Assembly: GCA_019308645.1 (NCBI GenBank)
Contig: JAFDHR010000074.1
Location: 1 to 9,037, forward strand
Reading direction: 5' to 3'
DNA length: 9,037 nucleotides
Origin: Deltaproteobacteria bacterium
GTDB lineage: Bacteria > Desulfobacterota > DSM-4660 > Desulfatiglandales > B25-G16
Shown: piece by piece, positions 6,497 through 9,037 of the stretch
Layout: every line of letters begins with the position of its first letter
Position numbering within the stretch: position 1 is the first letter of the stretch
Made by a program: the position numbers and the translations under genes
The notes under the pieces: generated by a model
The model's database searches: none
Seen by the model: the letters and a program-made list of their open reading frames with translations, nothing else
What the model was told of the DNA's origin: nothing

Positions 6497-7502
6497 TTTC
6501 AAATAAAAGAGCTTTATCCTTTAGTAATTGTTTGAGTTCCTCCAATCCTTCTCCAGCAAGGGCAGAGATTGCCAGGCACTTGTAGCCTAAATCATTAAAG
6601 GAATGACAAATTTTTTTCATACCTTTACCGTTGATTGGTTTTAGGTCAATCTTGTTTAGTACAATCACCTGATTTTTTTTCATCAGGGATGGATGGGATA
6701 GTTTTAATTCCTTTTGTACTATAAAAAAATCTTTTAGAATATCTCCAGAACTTGGTTGATATATATCCAGCATATGCAAAAGAAACCCGGTTCGCTCAAT
6801 ATGCTGTAAAAATCTATGACCTAAACCTCTGCCATTACTGGCACCTTCTACCAAGCCCGGGATATCAGCAATAGTAATGGATTGTTCGTCATCAAAGGTA
6901 AGGACCCCTAAATTAGGGGCAAGGGTTGTAAATGGATAGTCAGCTATCTGAGGATGTGCATTGGAAAGACGGGATAAAAGGGTAGATTTACCAGCATTGG
7001 GTAAACCTATAATACCTATATCAGCGATAAGTTTGAGTTCCAGTTTAAGTCTTTTTTCTTTTCCCTGTTGACCCTCTTGAGCAAATCTGGGAGCTCTGTT
7101 TGTTGAGGTAGTAAAGTGTTTATTCCCTTTGCCACCATCTCCGCCCTTCACTAATATTATCTGTTGGTTATCATGAACTAAGTCTGCGAGCAGTTCTCCT
7201 GTTTCCTCGTCTTTTACTATAGTTCCTATAGGGGCCAGGATTTCGATACTCCTGCCTTTTGTCCCTGACCTGTTTTTACCTCTCCCAGGCTTGCCATTTT
7301 GGGCCTTAAAATAACGCCTGGAGCTAAAATCATATAAGGAATAGAGTCTTTTTGTGGCCTGGATCAGAACATTTCCACCTTTTCCTCCATCCCCACCATC
7401 AGGCCCCCCTTTTGATACAAATCTCTCTTTCCGAAAACTTACATAACCAGCTCCCCCATCACCTGATTTTACGGTGATCTCGGCCTCGTCAATAAATCCC
7501 AT
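6474..7502 (-). CDS. obgE: Obg-family GTPase ObgE/CgtA
   Basis: A ribosome-associated GTPase acting in 50S maturation and stress or cell-cycle control. With the chosen start it has 342 residues. The glycine-rich Obg domain (1-158) begins MGFIDEAEITVKSGDGGAG and includes GGPDGGDGGKGGN. The G domain has GLPNAGKST (G1, 166-174), PFTTL, DIPGLVEGAS (G3, from 213), NKID (G4, 283-286) and SALAGEG (G5, from 313). There is no C-terminal Obg extension domain; the protein stops soon after the G domain. MGFIDEA aligns with the usual Obg N-terminus. Upstream in-frame ATGs at 7517 and 7550 are possible, but the latter lies in a hairpin, and none has a clear Shine-Dalgarno. The last residues are encoded by intergenic-type heptamer repeats. 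It is downstream of rpmA, the standard arrangement. Confidence 0.95.
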   Translation of the reverse strand: MGFIDEAEITVKSGDGGAGYVSFRKERFVSKGGPDGGDGGKGGNVLIQATKRLYSLYDFSSRRYFKAQNGKPGRGKNRSGTKGRSIEILAPIGTIVKDEETGELLADLVHDNQQIILVKGGDGGKGNKHFTTSTNRAPRFAQEGQQGKEKRLKLELKLIADIGIIGLPNAGKSTLLSRLSNAHPQIADYPFTTLAPNLGVLTFDDEQSITIADIPGLVEGASNGRGLGHRFLQHIERTGFLLHMLDIYQPSSGDILKDFFIVQKELKLSHPSLMKKNQVIVLNKIDLKPINGKGMKKICHSFNDLGYKCLAISALAGEGLEELKQLLKDKALLFERNSKLEI

Positions 7503-7522
7503 ATATTTGTATGCCATTGTTT

Positions 7523-7558
7523 GTAGTCCGTTGCATAAGACAACAAACAACGGACTAC
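7523..7558 (-). repeat. Perfect 11-bp inverted repeat directly upstream of obgE
   Basis: GTAGTCCGTTG (7523-7533) and CAACGGACTAC (7548-7558) are exact reverse complements with a 14-base loop. In the transcript the stem ends five bases before the ATG at 7517 and 20 bases before the preferred ATG at 7502, filling the place where a Shine-Dalgarno would be expected. No U-run follows, so it is not an intrinsic terminator. It could modulate obgE translation or stabilise an mRNA end, or be a repeat remnant. Confidence 0.6.
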
Positions 7559-7568
7559 TGACTAATTT

Positions 7569-7823
7569 TTAAGGGGTATAAACACTTACTTGTTTTCTGG
7601 ATTTACCCAATCGTTCAAAGGTAACTATTCCATCGATCTTTGCAAAAAGCGTGTAGTCTCTTCCAAGGCCGACATTATTTCCCGGATGGATGCTCGTTCC
7701 CCTTTGCCTCACGAGGATTGAGCCGGCTTTCACAAGCTGGCTTCCAAATTTTTTTACACCCAGTCTCTTTCCCGCACTATCTCTGCCATTCCTGGAGCTA
7801 CCGCCTGCTTTTTTATGTGCCAT
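7569..7823 (-). CDS. rpmA: 50S ribosomal protein L27
   Basis: An 84-residue ribosomal protein placed near the peptidyl-transferase centre. The sequence starts [16 protein letters not shown] and continues with [12 protein letters not shown] and [32 protein letters not shown], the conserved L27 blocks. It lacks the cleaved N-terminal extension found in Firmicutes L27, so a Firmicute origin is unlikely. AAAGGAG lies a normal distance upstream of the ATG. It follows rplU after 67 bases. Confidence 0.98.
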   Translation of the reverse strand: MAHKKAGGSSRNGRDSAGKRLGVKKFGSQLVKAGSILVRQRGTSIHPGNNVGLGRDYTLFAKIDGIVTFERLGKSRKQVSVYTP

Positions 7824-7890
7824 TATTATCTCCTTTTCTCATTTCTCGTTAGCCATTTTTTAACCAGAAACGAGTAACTATCAAGAAAAT

Positions 7891-8202
7891 CTAAGCCTCA
7901 ATCTCAGTTATTTTTACTCCTGTGAAATCTTGCCTGTGGCCTTGTTTCTTCCTGTATCCCTTCCTTCTTTTATATTTAAATACTACTATCTTTGGTCCTC
8001 TGCCATGCCTGGTAATCTTGGCTGCCACCCTGGCATTTTCCAAAACAGGACTCCCAACAGTTACCTTATCCTCTTTAGAGACAAGCAGCACATCATCAAA
8101 ATAGACCTCATCTCCCACATTACCATCCATTTTTTCAACCCTTAGTTCTTCGCCTGGCTTTACCTTATATTGTTTGCCGCCTGTTTGGATGACCGCATAC
8201 AT
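7891..8202 (-). CDS. rplU: 50S ribosomal protein L21
   Basis: A 103-residue ribosomal protein that binds 23S rRNA in the large subunit. It starts MYAVIQTGGKQYKVKPGE, the family N-terminus, and has the conserved basic C-terminal block KYKRRKGYRKKQGHRQ before TGVKITEIEA. The start is supported by TTGGAGGG a normal distance upstream. It is the first gene of the leftward operon, and a good promoter lies about 100 bases upstream. Confidence 0.98.
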   Translation of the reverse strand: MYAVIQTGGKQYKVKPGEELRVEKMDGNVGDEVYFDDVLLVSKEDKVTVGSPVLENARVAAKITRHGRGPKIVVFKYKRRKGYRKKQGHRQDFTGVKITEIEA

Positions 8203-8261
8203 TCTAACCCTCCAATATTTCAGAATAATTTTAAATTACCGTAACCATAAATCAAAGTCAA

Positions 8262-8303
8262 TAAAAACCTTTCACTTAAATGGGTAAATAAAAAAGGTTT
8301 TTA
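8262..8303 (-). repeat. Perfect 11-bp inverted repeat at the predicted start of the rplU transcript
   Basis: TAAAAACCTTT (8262-8272) and AAAGGTTTTTA (8293-8303) are exact reverse complements with a 20-base loop. The right arm begins one base after the -10 box, so the dyad spans the likely transcription start. That fits an operator better than a full mRNA hairpin. If transcription starts further upstream, it would instead form a leader hairpin, as in ribosomal protein autoregulation. Which applies is not decidable here. Confidence 0.5.
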
Positions 8304-8332
8304 TATATAAATCTGTAAACTAAAAATGTCAA
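8304..8332 (-). promoter_or_regulatory. Sigma70-type promoter for the rplU-rpmA-obgE operon
   Basis: The minus strand reads TTGACA (8327-8332), a 17-base spacer, and TATATA (8304-8309): a perfect -35 box, optimal spacing and a good -10 box. The expected transcription start is near 8297, giving a leader of about 95 bases before the rplU ATG at 8202. No other sequence upstream of rplU fits as well. Confidence 0.65.
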
Positions 8333-8548
8333 TCCTGATTTAATGTGATTGTTAATGTCATGTATTTTGAGTTACCATAAGTTATTTTTATAGAAAGTAG
8401 ACTATTGTGGCCTTTTGTGGTAAAAAACTTCGGAAGATTGGAGCTAATACAAATAGGATAAATATGTTGCCCTAAACAATTTTTAATTTCAATGAATTAT
8501 AGAAATTTTTAGATACTGAATCATTATAGTATAAAAGGTGTCGATTCC

Positions 8549-8908
8549 ATGCCTATTTACGAATACCAAGCGGAGATTCCTGAAGAAGGGTGCACAATGT
8601 GTAGAGAAGTATTTGAGTATATCCAGAGTGTTTATGAAAAACCCCTTTCTCATTGTCCAAATTGTGGCAAAAGAGTTAAAAAGATTATTTCATGGTGTCA
8701 TGCTGCAGTTATTGATCCATCACCAGAACATAGCAGTACAGAAAAAAAGATAACTGAGTACGAACATGCTGGCCTGTATAGTCATGCCGCAGAGTTAGCT
8801 GATAAATACTCGCATAAAACAAAAGACAGTCTTCTTAAAGAGAGGGCCTTAGAAAATTATAAAAAGGCAGGCTATAACTTTGATTCCTATACGAACAATG
8901 ACGACTAA
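8549..8908 (+). CDS. FmdB-like zinc-ribbon protein of unknown function
   Basis: A 119-residue cytoplasmic protein and the only rightward gene. The N-terminus MPIYEYQA is that of FmdB-type putative regulatory proteins. Two CxxC pairs, C15-C18 (CTMC) and C36-C39 (CPNCGKRVKKIIS), would bind one zinc ion. The spacer between YEY and the first pair is longer than the classical YEYxCxxC form (AEIPEEG inserted), which I recall from a zinc-ribbon subgroup. After about residue 55 comes a charged, probably helical tail rich in Ala, Lys and Glu (HAAELADKYSHKTKDSLLKE) ending in an acidic NNDD. FmdB proteins were linked to regulation of amide and urea use, but most members have no proven role. AAAAGGTG (8533-8540) lies eight bases before the ATG, supporting this start over a different-frame ATG at 8538. 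Confidence 0.85.
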   Translation: MPIYEYQAEIPEEGCTMCREVFEYIQSVYEKPLSHCPNCGKRVKKIISWCHAAVIDPSPEHSSTEKKITEYEHAGLYSHAAELADKYSHKTKDSLLKERALENYKKAGYNFDSYTNNDD

Positions 8909-9037
8909 AGCGATTAAAGCCCGCCTGGCGCGACGTGCTTAAATCAAACTATTAACCCTATAAGGCGCCATGTGCTCTTATAAACCTATTAAAATTATAG
9001 GCCAGCCTGCCCTGGTGCGACTTTCTTGACAAATGTT
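8909..9037. other. Gene-free tail with degenerate repeats after the zinc-ribbon gene
   Basis: No gene is recognisable in the last 129 bases. GCCTGGCGCGACGTGCTT (8923-8940) and CCCTGGTGCGACTTTCTT (9010-9027) match at 14 of 18 positions, and a GGCGCCATGTGCTCTT stretch between them is vaguely similar. Small dyads are TATAAG (8959-8964) with CTTATA (8977-8982), and CCTAT (8985-8989) with ATAGG (8997-9001). Neither has a T-run, so no confident terminator for the zinc-ribbon gene. Confidence 0.4.

Larger units (their letters stand above)
8203..8548. other. 346-bp divergent intergenic region between rplU and the zinc-ribbon gene
   Basis: A very AT-rich region between two diverging genes. It carries the rplU promoter (8304-8332), an 11-bp inverted repeat next to it (8262-8303), and a possible second weaker leftward promoter (TTGACT at 8253-8258, spacer 17, TAATTT). 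For the rightward gene I see TATAGT at 8525-8530 without a matching -35 box. TAATGT is directly repeated at 8341-8346 and 8353-8358. No credible small gene or RNA gene was found. Confidence 0.6.

Noticed and set aside
7503..7550. Longer ObgE starting at the ATG at 7550
   Set aside because: The extra 16 residues do not belong to the Obg fold, the start lies in the hairpin, and the canonical N-terminus begins at MGFIDEA (7502). The ATG at 7517 remains a weaker possibility.
7845..7874. Dyad CTCGTT/AACGAG between rplU and rpmA
   Set aside because: Six base pairs over a 18-base loop is too weak to call, and part of it is explained by the heptamer-type repeats at 7865-7878.
8538..8753. Plus-strand ORF overlapping the zinc-ribbon gene in another frame
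   Set aside because: The overlapping 8549 frame has the FmdB N-terminus, two CxxC pairs and a correctly spaced Shine-Dalgarno; the other frame has none of these.
1..9037. CRISPR array, tRNA, rRNA, toxin-antitoxin or defence genes
   Set aside because: No regularly spaced direct repeats, no tRNA-like cloverleaf and no matching protein families were seen on either strand.

Overview
This 9 kb window looks like part of the chromosome of an AT-rich anaerobic bacterium, most plausibly a deltaproteobacterium-type (Desulfobacterota) organism. That is inferred from the gene order rplU-rpmA-obgE-proB-proA-nadD-rsfS and from a neighbouring 4-hydroxybutyryl-CoA dehydratase-like gene, a family of mostly anaerobic metabolism. 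No rRNA or other taxonomic marker is present, so the placement is tentative.

Layout: nine genes run leftwards on the minus strand, and one short gene at the right runs the other way. Reading in the direction of transcription from about 8330 down to 1: a sigma70-type promoter; rplU (L21) and rpmA (L27); obgE (ribosome-associated GTPase); proB and proA (the first two steps of proline synthesis); nadD (NAD synthesis); rsfS (ribosome silencing); a secreted M48 metalloprotease with TPR repeats (BepA-like); and, after a 133-bp gap with its own candidate promoter and operator-like dyad, the 5' two thirds of a gene of the 4-hydroxybutyryl-CoA dehydratase / 4-hydroxyphenylacetate 3-hydroxylase family that runs off the left edge. 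From proA to the protease the genes overlap (4, 1 and 11 bases), which indicates one translationally coupled transcript. The divergent gene at 8549-8908 encodes a FmdB-like zinc-ribbon protein.

The operon is ordinary housekeeping. The unusual material lies between genes. The proB-proA gap holds a 449-bp non-coding stretch with nested inverted repeats: near-identical inverted ends of about 31 bases, each also folding on itself, around a 136-bp unit with 23-bp inverted ends. This looks like a MITE-type or nested interspersed repeat inserted into the operon. Heptamer repeats run into the 3' end of obgE and supply its last codons. A perfect 11-bp hairpin sits directly before the obgE start. A possible 26-codon basic small ORF overlaps the proB start by ATGA. 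In the dehydratase-like enzyme the iron-sulfur ligands are kept, but the catalytic-tyrosine position is changed and one residue is inserted, so its substrate may differ from the clostridial enzyme. No CRISPR array, tRNA, rRNA or complete insertion sequence was seen, and no clear undescribed multi-gene system.
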